64,000 nt of DNA. Origin: Microstegium vimineum. Lineage: Eukaryota; Streptophyta; Magnoliopsida; Poales; Poaceae. The notes under the pieces are model-generated. The model was not told where the DNA came from. It worked only from the letters and a program-made list of their open reading frames with translations, and made no database searches. The stretch spans positions 43,465,318-43,529,317 of the forward strand of contig CM039119.1 of the NCBI GenBank assembly GCA_022036555.1, read 5' to 3'. Made by a program: the position numbers and the translations under genes. Each line of letters opens with the position of its first letter. The first letter of the stretch is position 1. Below are positions 42,721-53,990 of this stretch, in pieces.

Positions 42721-44179
42721 GTTTATGTGAACCATGCATTCATATGTAATATAACATGTTTAATTTGTTAATGCACATAGGCTTGGCTAACGCGGTTAAG
42801 ATAACCGCCCTCAAAGCGTGTGACAAAGCTTAACCGCGGTTTAAACTTGCAAGCAACCTAGATTCAAATTTCGTATTGCATAGCATATGCATGTGTGTTG
42901 TTTGTCGTTTCTTTTCGGTTAAGTTTGAGCATCCTCTGTGTTCGTCCACTTAGGGGGAGCATTCCAAGCTCAAAACACTTCTATACCCCTCTTGTGGCCA
43001 TATGATGACTCCTTGGTGCTTCCATTCGAATATTTTGAGCTAAAACTAAATTTAAGCCTATGACAAACTATTTGAAAATGAGTGTTTGAGAGATGGTTCT
43101 CATATCAAGTCCAATTAGGTGTTATTTGGATCTCATTGGGATTGGAACTTGGTTGGGAGAAAGACGCAAAAACAAAATTTGAAAAATTCTATTTAAAAGG
43201 CGTCAGACGCTGCCGACGGACGCTCGGTGTCAATTGCCTGAGCGTCCGTCGCGATCGTCCGGAGATTAAAGTTGCCCGCTTACAGGGCGACAGACGCTCC
43301 CCCCAGCGTCCGTCGCGAAGCGTCCGTCGCGGTCAATGCGATTGGGCGTTTCAAATGTGTTCTGGAAGCCCGACGGATGATGCCATCGGACGCTCTCCGA
43401 GCGTTCGTCGCGAACTTAAGGCGCAAATTTTTTTAAAAACCCCGACTCTTCCTCTGTTCTTTCCGTTCGCCGTTCCGCCGTAGTCAAACCCTAACTGCCG
43501 CCCTGCGCCGCCGCGGAACCCTGCCTACGCCGCCACTACTTCCAACACTGCGCCGCCGCCCCTGCGCCGCCATCTTCCCCCTTGCGCCGCTGCTCCACTC
43601 CGCACTGCTACCCTGCACCGCCGCCGCGCCAGGACCCTTTCCCCCAGCGCCGCCGTGCCAGCACTCAACCTGCAACACCGCCACCTAAGAGCCAAAGCAG
43701 CGCCCCTCTCTGCCTCCCTAAGACTCCCCTCTGTCCTAGGCTCTTTGGCTTTGCAAAAGAAGTTATTTGGTTTGCGGATTGCGGATAGACGACCAGAGGA
43801 TCTTTTCCCTTTCTCTTGTTTTGGTCAGGGTTCGAGGTGTGAAATGGAAAAATTGATCTCTATTTCTTATCTACTTCATTTCATTCTCTAGTCACTCTCA
43901 TCTCTAGCTTATATGCTTATGGTTATACCCCTATCTATCTAACGAGCAGGGTCAGTCGATCAGAGAATCAGAGGGTCAGTGGGCAGTGTCAGTGAACTCG
44001 GGGCAAAGCCCGCGAGTACGGAACGAGGCAAAGCCTTGAAAGGACAGTCCAGGGCCGGCATGCCACTCTTGCAGTTGGTTGCGGATTGTCAGTGGTTTCA
44101 GTGACAGTTGGGGCAGTGAGAATTGTGGTTTGATTGTTGAGGATCCTTGTCAGCGCTTTAAATTGCAAAAGTTTGGTAA
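42721..44179 (+). other. Spacer between pol and the third ORF
   Basis: No ORF with a domain. Notable contents are a purine/AT-rich stretch with CTTAGGGGGAGCATT near 42950, an array of the LTR-type motif AGCGTCCGTCGC at about 43198-43430, and a sharply GC-rich segment of CGCCGC repeats at 43490-43690 that looks like a gene leader (CAAACCCTAACTGCC). Short ORFs here are chance frames. Confidence 0.65.
43198..43430. repeat. Internal array of CGTCGGACGC/GCGTCCGTCGC motifs
   Basis: Seven or more copies of GCGTCCGTCG, GACGGACGC, GCGTCAGACGC and close variants lie in about 230 bp. They are the same motif type as in both LTRs (35846-36255, 47818-48230) but are flanked by unrelated sequence. Confidence 0.8.
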
Positions 44180-46895
44180 ATGGCAAGAACGAAGAATGTC
44201 GGTCCTGTTCCCGGAAGTGGTGGTGACCCTCCACCTCCACCACATCCACCCACTGACCGGGGAAAGGGCAAGCAAAAGGTTATATCACGGAAGCGCAAGA
44301 GGCCTTTGATGGATCCAGATTCTACAGCAGCGCTAGCAGTGGCAGAGGCCGCTGAGATAGCGGAGCGAGGAGGACGTCGCGCCGGTTTTGAGGCTCTCAC
44401 CTCGCCGTGGAGCGCGTCATGAGTCCCCTACGCGTCCAGAGATGGAGCCCGTCGAGGATACAGAGGCAGAGGAGACAGAGCCAGTCCCAGAGACTGAGCC
44501 GACAGAGGCCGCGGGCCACTCCTCCATTGGCGAGTTGATGAGCCGCTGAGTTACCCGATCCCGAGGCTCTGGTGCACCACCTAGTCCTCCAGGACCTCAG
44601 CTCCCAGACCCAGTGAGGCACCAGGTGCGAGCTCTTACAGCGAAGCAAGTCCAGTTACTCCGTTTCATGGACTTTCAGTCATGGTTCCCACCTCAGAGGG
44701 ACCCCCATGCTAGACGAGACTTCTACACCACAGTGCACGAGGACTTCTACAGAGCTTACATCGACACTGATGCTCCTCTTAGGGCTCACAGGGTGTGCCC
44801 ATCTGCCCATATAGAGGGGATCGGTGGTCCAGAGATCCCGCAGCACCTTCAGTATATTCAGGGTCTAACAGATCTAATGGGACGATCAGGAGCATATCAG
44901 AAGGATTGGGTGTATCAGTTCTATGCTTCTCTATGGATCTCCCCTGATCACGAGTTCCTACACTTTGGATTCCAGGGACATGATTTCAGGGTTACAGCAG
45001 CTAGATTCAGAGAGCTATTCCACCTAGAGTCCTCGCCTACGAGGATACACAGTTTGTGCTATGGGGATCAGGAGGCCCCTCGCCAACCTCACGATGGTAT
45101 AGTGCCATCTACGGATTTCGTGAGGCCGTGCTTTCAGCAGCCGTTCACTGAGGGTTCGATCCATACACCACGAGACCTCACTCCTCTGGCTCGGATCCTC
45201 CACGAGGTACTCAGATGTACTATCCTCCCTCGGATTGGAGCTCGGGATACTATTACACGTCTATAGCTTTGGCTACTTGCTCACGTTGTCCAGAAAGAGA
45301 AGTTCGACCTCTGGGATTTGATTGTGAGCGAGCTTGAGGATATCATAGCCGCTGGGTTCAGGGGTCACTGGCAGCTGCAGTTTGCTCACTGGATCTCCTA
45401 TCTTATAGTTGCCAAGACCCGCTCAGGAGCCATGAGAGTCACTCTTACAAGGTCAGTGACAGAGTTTTCGGTTTACTCGATGAGTCAGCTTGTGATCCAA
45501 GGAAACCTGCCTCGCCCCAGCAGCGCTTACAGACCAGGCACCAGGCAGGCCGGTGTGCCACCTCAGTCAGCAGAGGTCACAGATGCTACAGTTGAGCAGA
45601 TTGGTCAGGCAGAGCTGGCAGATCTAGATGCAGAGATTGACACAACTGCTGAAACAGTCTATAGAGAGGACCTAGACTCTGACAGTTCCGACGAGGACTA
45701 CCAGCCGGTGCGTGAGTATACACCGATGCCTCATGACCATGAGGCAGGAGGATCAGGCACAGCTGCAGCAGCTCTAGCTCCAGGTTCCAGCACCTCTGAG
45801 GCCACTTTGCTTACTATTCTGTCGAGGATGCAGGAGGAGCAGTCACGTCAGGCAGAGGAGCAGAGGCGACAGGCTGCCGACTTACGGAGGCTTACAGAGC
45901 AGCAACTGGCAGCTCAGGCTCAGACTCAGGCCAGACAGGACGAGTTCCAGCGTCAGTTCTTGGCCTATCAGCTGCAGCAGGCAGAGATCCAGAAGACCCA
46001 GACATTGTTACTTGAGCGTCTTCTGGCCTCTAGCTCCGGACAGACTTCCACTCCTCAGTTTTAGTTGCCCGGAGTCTCGCAGCAGCAGCAGTTTACCTCA
46101 CCTCCACAGCAGCCTCCAGTAGTTGTGGTTCCGACTCCAGCGTTACCGTCCGGAGGACAGCAGAGTCAGGCACCAGCTACTCCTCCGTTTCAGCCACCAG
46201 CCTCTCCCGCGTATCAGTCTCTGAGGACCCAGGTGTCTTCTTGGTTAGCTTCACCCGGAGAGTTTCAGACAGACTTCACTCCTATCCGGGGAACTACCAT
46301 AGCAGAGGCCTCGCGAGACCTCTCAGCCTCATATCTAGAGATCATGGGAGAAGACTCCCCAGGAGTAGCTCAGCTAGTCTCACCAACTCCAGAGGTTCCA
46401 GTAGATCCTCCGGCGACGGGCACCCACCTGTCTTCAGTTGCCTCGTCGGAGATCACACCCGAGCAGTCAGCGCAGACAATCACCACTCCTCCAGCTGCAG
46501 TTCAGACAGATGCTATATCACTAGCAGATGAGGCAGTTACAGTAGCAGTCTCTTCTCTAGCTCAGACTCAGCCCGCAGAGGTTACAGCAGCAGTGTCACT
46601 TGTCGCACTAGCAGTGACACCTTCCCCCTCGCCTCGAGTATTCACTCGTCGGGTTCATAGGCCCGCTATTATAGAGGCAGGACCGTCAGAGGCACCAGCT
46701 GAGCCTCAGGGGGAGTTAGTTGAGACACCAGCTCCAGAGCTTCCAGCAGCAGATCCACAGGTCACTCCAGCTGCATCTACTCCTGCAGAGACCGAGGCAG
46801 ATGACGAGTCAGACGAGTCAGACCTTCAGGACTTCATCATACTCGATCGCAAGGTTGCGGCTCCTCCACCTTCTTCTCCAGCCCCAGACGCTTAG
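44180..46895 (+). pseudogene. SIRE-like third ORF (post-pol, envelope position), decayed
   Basis: It starts MARTKNVGPVPGSGGDPPPP, a beginning common to extra ORFs of grass SIRE-type elements. It continues with a basic segment (KGKQKVISRKRKR), a conserved region at 44640-45470 (LLRFMDFQSWF, WVYQFYASLWI, FRVTAARFRELFHL) of the kind annotated as putative plant transposon protein, then a glutamine-rich coiled coil (45830-46060) and a Pro/Ser/Thr-rich tail. Lesions: a frameshift at about 44395-44420, TGA at 44547, TAG at 45264 and TAG at 46062. The parts after 44420 share one frame. The function of this family is unknown; it occupies the position of the SIRE1 envelope-like gene. No clear transmembrane segment was recognised. 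Confidence 0.72.
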
Positions 46896-47361
46896 TTTTT
46901 GGTGCTAGACGTCAAAGGGGGAGAGAGGGTCGAGTATAGAGATAGGGGGAGGGATTTGGATCTTTGTATGCTTAATTTTCCCCGTACTCTTTAATCATGT
47001 CTACCTTTATGCATTTGTTTATATGTGTGATGTGATGATTACTTTGGTTGATGTTTATATGGTTGGATGTGACAAACTCTTGATTATCACTAATATATCT
47101 TGTGAGTTGTCTCATGTTTCATGATATATCTCTATGCTTAAATGATAATTGAGCTTCCGCGCTATACTCCGATACATCTTTTGAGAATATCATGAGGTAC
47201 TTCTTTTATATTCATATCTATGAGTACCATGATTTGTGATTTGGCTTGGGTGAGCAAGTATGCTTCATTACAAATTCACTAACCCTTGCTCAACCATTCC
47301 AAGTCACCATAAAGTTTAAACCATAACTCTTATCCATACTCGAGGTTCTATTGTCGTCAAT
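46896..47361 (+). other. 3' untranslated tail of the SIRE-like element
   Basis: AT-rich and non-coding. It contains GGGGGAGAGAGG and GATAGGGGGAGGG purine runs at 46917-46955 and ends TTGTCGTCAATCACC before the polypurine tract. Confidence 0.7.
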
Positions 47362-47379
47362 CACCAAAAAGGGGGAGAT
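47362..47379 (+). other. Polypurine tract of the SIRE-like element
   Basis: CCAAAAAGGGGGAGAT directly before LTR start TGAAGAATC. Confidence 0.9.
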
Positions 47380-48971
47380 TGAAGAATCATTGCCCTAGTT
47401 GGTTTCGGTGATTAACGACAATTAGAGATTATTATGGCAAACGTGTGTTTTGCAGAGGCTATGCGTAGCTTAGCCATAGTGATCAACAAGAATGGGCATT
47501 AATGGTCATCACTTAGCCCCCAAGATGGATATCATTTCGGATTTCAAGGAGACATGATGAAGACCCTAGAATGATAGGCTAAGTGCCATAAGGAGATGAA
47601 GGGCACTTAGAAATAGATAGGGCTTCTCTCTTTATCTTTGACCGTACTATTAAGAGGGGTTGAGACTAGTAGCTTGACTTAGGAAAGCTTCATGACTTAG
47701 GTGTGGTGCCCACTTGACTTTCTTAGCTCTAAGCAAGCCTACGTTGACCGTAAGATAGCCTAGAACAACTTCCATATTCATCGCGACGAAAAAGGAAGTT
47801 GATAAATCTGTTTTCTAGGCGTCGGACGCTCCTGACGGGGGCGCCGGACGCTGTCCGTCGCGTCGGACAGAGGCGTCGGACGCTGGGTGGTTGAGTCCAC
47901 AGCGTCCGTCGACCTTTCAGTGGAGATGTTTTCTGGCTAAGTTTTTCAGGGCCCGTCGGACGCTGTCCGTCGGCCAGGCGTCGGACGCTGGGAAGAGCGT
48001 CCGTCGACCTTTCAGAGAGGGTGTTTTTTAGCCCGAGCCAGAGTGAAGCGTCGGACGCTGGGATGAGCGTCCGTCGCCCCAGTGACGTAGCGTCCGTCGC
48101 TGGGAACAGTGTGTCAGAACTAGCCGTTGGGCAGGGCGTCGGAGCATCCGTCGCCCAAACTATGAACAGAACTAGCCGTTGGGGCATGCGACGGACCGTC
48201 CGTCGCCTAGTCGACAGAGCGTTCGTCGCCAACTTAAGTTGCCAGCCCGAGGCAGTTTTCAGAGGGTCTATTTATAGCCCCTCTCACTTCTCTCCCACCC
48301 GGCCTTTGCTCATTTGAGTTGCTGAGTTTGTTGAGAAGGTTGGGAAGAGAGCAAGAGCCCTAGAGAGAGAGAGTGATTCGCGAATCCATCTATCCTCTCT
48401 CTAGTTCATCCAAGAGTTCAAGTGTGCATCCTCTAGTTGTGAAGCTTGAGTGAGTCAAGCGAAGATCGAGGCTTCTTACTCTTGGTGATCGACATCACCT
48501 AGACGGTCCGGTGTTGCTCGGAGCAAGGTGATCGCGGGAGGATTGTCGGCGGCCCTTCTCCATCGTCATTTGTGATCGGTTGTGGGCGATTCACCGAGCC
48601 GAAGTGGTGAAGAATCAGCCCATAGAGAACACTCATCCCTTGCGCGGGATTGAGTGGGAGCTATACCTTGCGAGGTGCTCCAACGAGGACTAGGGGGGAG
48701 TGTCGACTCCTCGATACCTCGGCAAAACATCGCCGTGTCAAGCATCTCTTTCCCTAGTTCTTTATTACCGCATTACTTTACGCACTTGTCTTTCATTTCA
48801 TACTAGAATTGTGTAGGAAGTTTTCGCTTTCCATTAACTTGCTACCGCTTTCTAGCTAGGACACACAAGCGGTAGGCACTAGGGGTTAATTGACTCTTTA
48901 TAGGTTTAATTCTTGTTTAGAAATTAAAAAGAGTCCAATTCACCCCCCTCTTGGGCATCTTGATCCTTTCA
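47380..48971 (+). repeat. 3' LTR of the SIRE-like element
   Basis: 1592 bp, matching 35405-36995 with a few dozen substitutions and small indels. TATA box at 48269-48276. Motif array at 47818-48230. Confidence 0.95.
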
Positions 48972-48976
48972 AACAT
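48972..48976. repeat. Target-site duplication AACAT, right copy
   Basis: Exact match to 35400-35404. Confidence 0.92.
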
Positions 48977-49034
48977 AACATAGTAGTTGACAGCATCTAG
49001 GCGCTAAAAGTACGACAATGCAATATATTATATT

Positions 49035-49440
49035 TTCAACCTTAATAAATACACCTACAATAAAAATATTAATGTCGATAATATAATTACATGAATTGAT
49101 TAATATATTTATAATACATTTATTTAGAGATATAAATACTGCTAATTTATTTAACAAAGATAGTTAAATTTAAAAAAACAGCACGAATCGATACTTTTTT
49201 ACATGGATAGAGTATAATCTTATAGGATAGGTTCTTATTGTGGTCCTGTCTGAAACCACGACCAAAATATTTTTTTTATAAAAATATACTAAAATTATTT
49301 ACCTTTGGGCAAAGAAACTCTACATAGTACTCAAATTGTATATTATTTTGATTTTTTAGATATAATAAATTTTACTATACATCTAAATACATAATAAAAA
49401 TTATGTATCTAGACAAAACAAAGAATGTACCTTACAACAC
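49035..49440. repeat. Right copy of the old direct duplication
   Basis: Homologous to 34960-35400 in the same orientation (shared blocks listed there). It ends with ATAATAAAAATTATGTAT and CTAGACAA, also seen at 35331-35355. With the SIRE-like element removed, the copies would lie nearly adjacent. AT-rich and non-coding. Confidence 0.75.
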
Positions 49441-49635
49441 AGTGGTTAATGACTAGCGTCTCGTTGTCGACGAGACCGTCGCCTACCACTGAAAGCATCG
49501 GTAAATCCTAAAATAAATTTAGAAAATCATAGTCTGAAATTCGCTTCCACAGAAATCGAACTCAAAACTGTGAGATGTCGCTTGAGTGACTTAGCCAACC
49601 AGACTAAGCACCCTTTAGCAATGTCAACGTGGACT
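49432..49635 (-). mobile_element. Au-like SINE, degenerate
   Basis: On the minus strand a tRNA-like head (GTCTGGTTGGCTAAGTCAC as a candidate A box, GAGTTCGATTTC as a candidate B box) is followed by ACCGATGCTTTCAGTGGTAG and GCGACGGTCTCGTCGACAACGAGACGC. The latter closely resembles the body of the grass Au SINE (GTGGTAGGCGACG...CGTCGACAGCGAGGCGC, recalled from memory). The 3' end is at the left. Truncated relative to full Au. Confidence 0.55.
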
Positions 49636-50481
49636 CTACCAAGAGACAAGAGCCATTCCCGTTGTGTATAAAACCACCAACCTTTAGATGGGTCCACAGA
49701 ATGATAAAGAAATCCCATGTCTGTTAATGATTCACCCTTTTGCTTAGGAGAGCTTTACATGTATGCTATTATAAAAGTTTGTAATTATTTTTAAGTCATT
49801 AAAAATTAAAATGGTCATGTCACTACTTTAAACTTGTTTGCTCTGCGTGTCATTCTGTCCATTCTAAATGCAAACGGTGTGAAACCTTGGTTATGAAAAG
49901 TCGAAAATACCATCATGTGTAAATATGCAATTAATTTTTTAAACATCTTAATGATTGAAAAAACTCAAAAATTGTAAATACCATTAGTATAAATACCATC
50001 AGGTGTAAATACCATTAGTATATCTCATTGAGATATACAATATTTATATAAAAAATTGTCTTCTTTGCTTTCGTACAAAAAATATGATTTTTCTAGTACA
50101 TATTAATCATATCAAATCATATCTTTTTATACGAAATTAATGAAGATATTTTTATACAAAAATTATAGATATTGTTGAGAACTACAACTTTCTAGTTTGA
50201 ATTTTTTTATTTGAGGTCATTAGATGCTTAAAAATTAATTGCATATTTGGACCTGATGGTATTTTTGACTTTTCACACCCGAGGATTGACATCGTTTTCT
50301 TTCAGAATGGGCGGAATGGTATGTAGAGCAAACAAGTTTAGAGCAATGACACCTATGACCGCTCAAACTTTTAATGACTTGTAGACAATGAGAAACTTTT
50401 AATAATGGCATACTGAAAAAAAAACTCTGTTTTCTTAGCTCCCTCCACTCCCCATTGATCACCATGTCACACAGCACCTTG
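49636..50481. other. Unassigned AT-rich sequence
   Basis: No gene or clear repeat. ATTAGTATA-ATACCATCA words recur near 49980-50020. CTCAAACTTTTAATGACTTG at 50365 partly mirrors TTTTTAAGTCATTAAAA near 49790, and ATCATTTTTGACTTTTCACACC mirrors GAAAAGTCGAAAATACC near 49896, so 49790-50390 may be a degenerate inverted-repeat element of about 600 bp. Confidence 0.4.
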
Positions 50482-50489
50482 TGCACAAT

Positions 50490-50754
50490 CAATGACGGAT
50501 CTAGGATGCGACTAAGGGGGGGACTAAGTAGCAAAGATGGTGATTAACAATGAAGATTTAGGACAAATACTTACTATCTAAGTTCATGTCATAATTAACA
50601 ATGAAGATTTTGGTGGATTTTATAGAGATTTAATGGAGAAATTAGTGAATTTTATAGAGATTTAGTGAAGAAATGAGTGCATTTTATAAGTATTTAATGG
50701 AGACATGAGGCCGTAGGGGGGCTGCAGCCCCCTAGCCCCCTGAATCTGCCACTG
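50490..50754. mobile_element. hAT-like MITE with 8-bp target duplication
   Basis: 265 bp, with ends CAATGACGGATCT and AGATTCTGCCACTG-type (right end GAATCTGCCACTG), imperfect inverted copies beginning CARTG. It is flanked by TGCACAAT at 50482-50489 and 50755-50762. An 8-bp duplication with CA(G/A)TG termini is the hAT pattern. The interior repeats GAATTTTATAGAGATTTA-type units three times and ends in a GGGGGGCTGCAGCCCCCTAG palindrome. Confidence 0.85.
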
Positions 50755-50913
50755 TGCACAATGTTGCTTCTTCACCCGTGATTTGTTTATTCGCTATTGT
50801 TAGATCTCAAGCTTGAAGGTGAGTCATAAGCTTTTCTTTAAGACGAGCGACCTGAAGCAAACTAGGTCAGCCTTAAGACCGATGAATCCTTCACAATTAA
50901 GGTGCCTTAACAA

Positions 50914-51681
50914 TGTTGAATAATATGGCAATTTCCAGATTAATACCAGAATATAAATCATGACAGATTGATTAACTAGAATAAGCATGTGCTGCATACT
51001 AACATGATTAAACCACATATCACATAGCATGTTCAAGATAACTAGCATAGACATAGCTTGTCTACTAGATAGATTGGACAGTATGAACGATAAGATTAGA
51101 TCACGAGGTTTATACATGCTAGTTGTAGGAGTAGTAGATTGCGGTGAAGATGGCGAAGATGCAGGTGTCGATGGAGCGACGTTCAGGTTGTTGAAGACGA
51201 TGTCGATGTCGTCTATGTCGATCAGTGGCGGCGAAAGACTTCGATTCAGCTGACGAAGAATATGTCGGGACGTAGCGCCGCCTGACTTGGGACGGAAGAC
51301 GACCCGTCGTGAAGATTGGGAGCAGTCGCGCGAAGAGCGCTTCCCAAAAACCTTATTCGCCTTCTCCCGCTGCAGGATCACGAAGACGAGGGTTCCGGAG
51401 ACCTGCTCGCCCGGTCGCCGGTGCACGCTGACGATCGGACTGGAGTAGCTACGGTGGCACAACAACGAGAAGAGATAGAAACTCTAGCTCTTAATTTTAT
51501 ATTCATATTGGCGTGACCGATAGTCTGGTTATATAGTCCGGTCCAACCAATACCTCCACTTTCACAAGCAAGGTGGTACTAAAAAGTTCTCATATCCCCT
51601 CTTGCTTTCATGAATGGGCCTTTGAGATTTATTAGGAATTTCTGAATTTGATATTGGGCCAAGCCCATATAAATTCCAACA
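50914..51681 (-). repeat. 3' LTR (element orientation) of the decayed Copia
   Basis: Flanked outside by AACAA. The 213-residue ORF on the minus strand (50824-51465) starts inside it and is not a gene; the matching frame is broken in the other LTR. Confidence 0.92.
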
Positions 51682-52245
51682 ATCTCCCACCAGATCTCAA
51701 ATGCCCATTTAGAGATTTGCCTGTTCTCGCTCCTATTTGATATACCAGTGTATCGGCGGAGACTGTGAAGTTGAATTTCCTCCTAGAACCTCAAGTTACA
51801 CTCATCCACAACTTGAACAATGGATTACGCCCTGAATTGCAAGTTTTGTGCGAATGAGCTTTACCCAAAGCCAAACTAGTACCTGACCACCAATAGCCTT
51901 ACTCCGTGGGTGGAGCATATACGTCGTACTCCGTGGTCTCTTAATGAGTTTACTAGAGACTACCCAAGTCTCATAGACTGCGATGTTTTAACAGTCGAAC
52001 TCATATAGGTATGTTCTTTCAAGAATGCTCTGTAGGACATCATCTTCGCTAATGAAAGCCAATAGAACATATTAAGGCATTTAGCCAACCTACCATATAG
52101 TGCCTCATTGCTTTGAGAGTATTTGCATCTCCACTTAGAGAGGGTTTATAGTTATACTCTCCTCAATTTATCAATAGTTTGTTCTTCTCAGAAACTTAGT
52201 CACGGGATCTCCGATCAAAAAGGTTAGGTTACTACTACTGCAAAC
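51682..52245 (-). other. Polypurine tract and 3' untranslated region of the decayed Copia
   Basis: The minus-strand tract GGTGGGAGAT abuts the LTR, with the RNase H stop about 560 bp upstream. No ORF. The words CTCCGTGG and TAGAGACTACCC repeat loosely. Confidence 0.65.
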
Positions 52246-53990
52246 TCACATGGGTCTCATACCCATCTCACTCGATGCAATCTCTATCACATTCCATGAT
52301 AGCCCTTTAGTAAAGGGATCTGCCAGGTTTTTGTCGGTTTGAACATAAGCCACAATTATTATTCCAAAATTTCTCAGCTTCCTGACAGACTTTAAATGTG
52401 TTTTAACGTGTCTTGTTGACTTCGCATTATCCTTTGCACTATTCATTTTAGTGATCACTGTTTGATTATCACAATTCATAAGGATGGCCGGTATTGGTTT
52501 TTCAACCACCGGCAAGTCAGACAAGAGCTCACGTAGCCACTCTGCCTCTGCAGATGTTGTATCTAACGCAGTAAGTTCTGCTTCCATGGTCGACTTAGTC
52601 AAAATAGTCTGTTTACAAGACCTCCATGACACTACGCCACCTCCAAGAGTAAAACATACCCACTAGTGGCATAGATTTGATCAATATCAGAAATCCAGTT
52701 CGCATCACTATATCCCTCTAGCACAGCTGGGTGCCCAGAATAGTGAATCCCAAAACCCATTGTACCTTTAAGATAGCGCAAGACCCTTTCAAGTGCATTC
52801 CAATGATTATTACCCGAGTTGGATATGTACCTACTCAATTTGCACACTGCAAAAGAGATATCTGGTCTGGTTGCGCTAGCTAGATACATGAGTGAACCGA
52901 TAATTTAAGAATATCTCAACTGATCTCTAGCAATCTTTTTGTTCTTTCTTAGTGTCACACTAGGATCATAAGGTGTTGGAGAAGGCTTGCTATCCATAAA
53001 TCCAAATCGGCTTAAAAGCTTCTCAACATAGTGTGATTGCAACAAAGTAATCCCACTCTCTTCCTTAATCAGGTTGATGTTCAAAATTACATCAGTTTCT
53101 CCTAGATCTTTCATGTCAAAACTCTTTGATAGAAAAGACTTGACTTCATTTATGACATCAATATTTGTTTCAAAGATTAAAATATCATCAACATATAAGC
53201 ATAGGATAACAGACTGGCCCCCACCATGTTGATAGTACACACACCTATCAGCCTCATTAACAGCAAAGCCCATACTAGTTAAAGTAGTGTCAAACTTCTC
53301 ATGCCATTGTTTAGGTGCTTGTTTCAAGTCATACAACGATTTCAATAACTTACACACCTTTTGCTCTTCACCTTTTACTACAAACCCATCAGGCTGATCC
53401 ATATAAATCTCCTCATCCAACTCTCCATTAAGAAAAGTTGTCTTCACGTCCATTTGATGAACGAGAAGACCATATGAGGTGGCCAGGGAAAGTAGAACTC
53501 GAATAGTGATCATTCTAGCAACAGGTGAATAGGTATCAAACAAATCCTCGCCTTCCTTCTGGGTATAACCCTTAGCCACAAGCCGAGCCTTGTACTTATC
53601 AATAGTACCATCAGGTCTAAGCTTCTTCTTGAACATCCACTTACAACCAATGGGTTTACAACCAAATGACAGCTCAGATAACTCCCAAGTCCCATTAGAA
53701 AGAATTGAGTCCATCTCACTACGAACAGCTTCTTTCCAATCATCTGCATCTGGTGATGCATATGCCTCTGTGATAGAGGTGGGAGTATCGTCCACAAGGT
53801 ACACAATAAAATCATCACCAAAAGATTTTGCAATCCTTTGTCTCTTATTCCTCATAGGAACTTCATTTTCATCCTCCTCTAAGACTTCTTCAAGTGGTTG
53901 TTCAAAAGGCTCAACAGGATGCTCGGTAGGTATAGTAAAATCAGGAGCTAATTCAGTAGAAAATTTAGCATTGCTATACATATCTTTCAT
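52246..53990 (-). pseudogene. pol: Copia reverse transcriptase and RNase H, broken
   Basis: The reverse transcriptase frame (53990-52905) has GCKWMFKKKLRPDGTIDKYK, MDVKTTFLNGEL, YGLKQ-like DLKQAPKQWHEKF and YVDDIL near 53185-53200. An in-frame TAA at 52905-52907 interrupts the conserved segment before GSLMYLASATRPDISF, where CAA (Gln) is usual. RNase H continues (SDANWISDIDQ), then shifts frame at about 52632 before SWRSCKQTILTKSTMEAEL. It ends at 52246. It would copy element RNA into DNA if intact, but several lesions make it inactive. Confidence 0.9.

Larger units (their letters stand above)
35405..48971 (+). mobile_element. Full-length Copia element of the SIRE/Opie (Maximus) type
   Basis: 13.6 kb long, with LTRs of 1591 and 1592 bp flanked by AACAT. 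The order is 5' LTR, initiator-Met primer site, gag (37049-39472), pol (39494-42720: protease, integrase, reverse transcriptase, RNase H), a GC-rich spacer, a third decayed ORF (44180-46895), polypurine tract and 3' LTR. Pol before RNase H in Copia order, the long Gag, the extra ORF after pol and the TGGTATCAGAGC primer site define the lineage. LTRs differ by about 2% by eye, so the insertion is young, yet pol and the third ORF are already broken. Confidence 0.95.

Noticed and set aside
50824..51465. 213-residue minus-strand ORF
   Set aside because: Lies mostly within a Copia LTR and the equivalent frame at 56164-56729 is broken into pieces.
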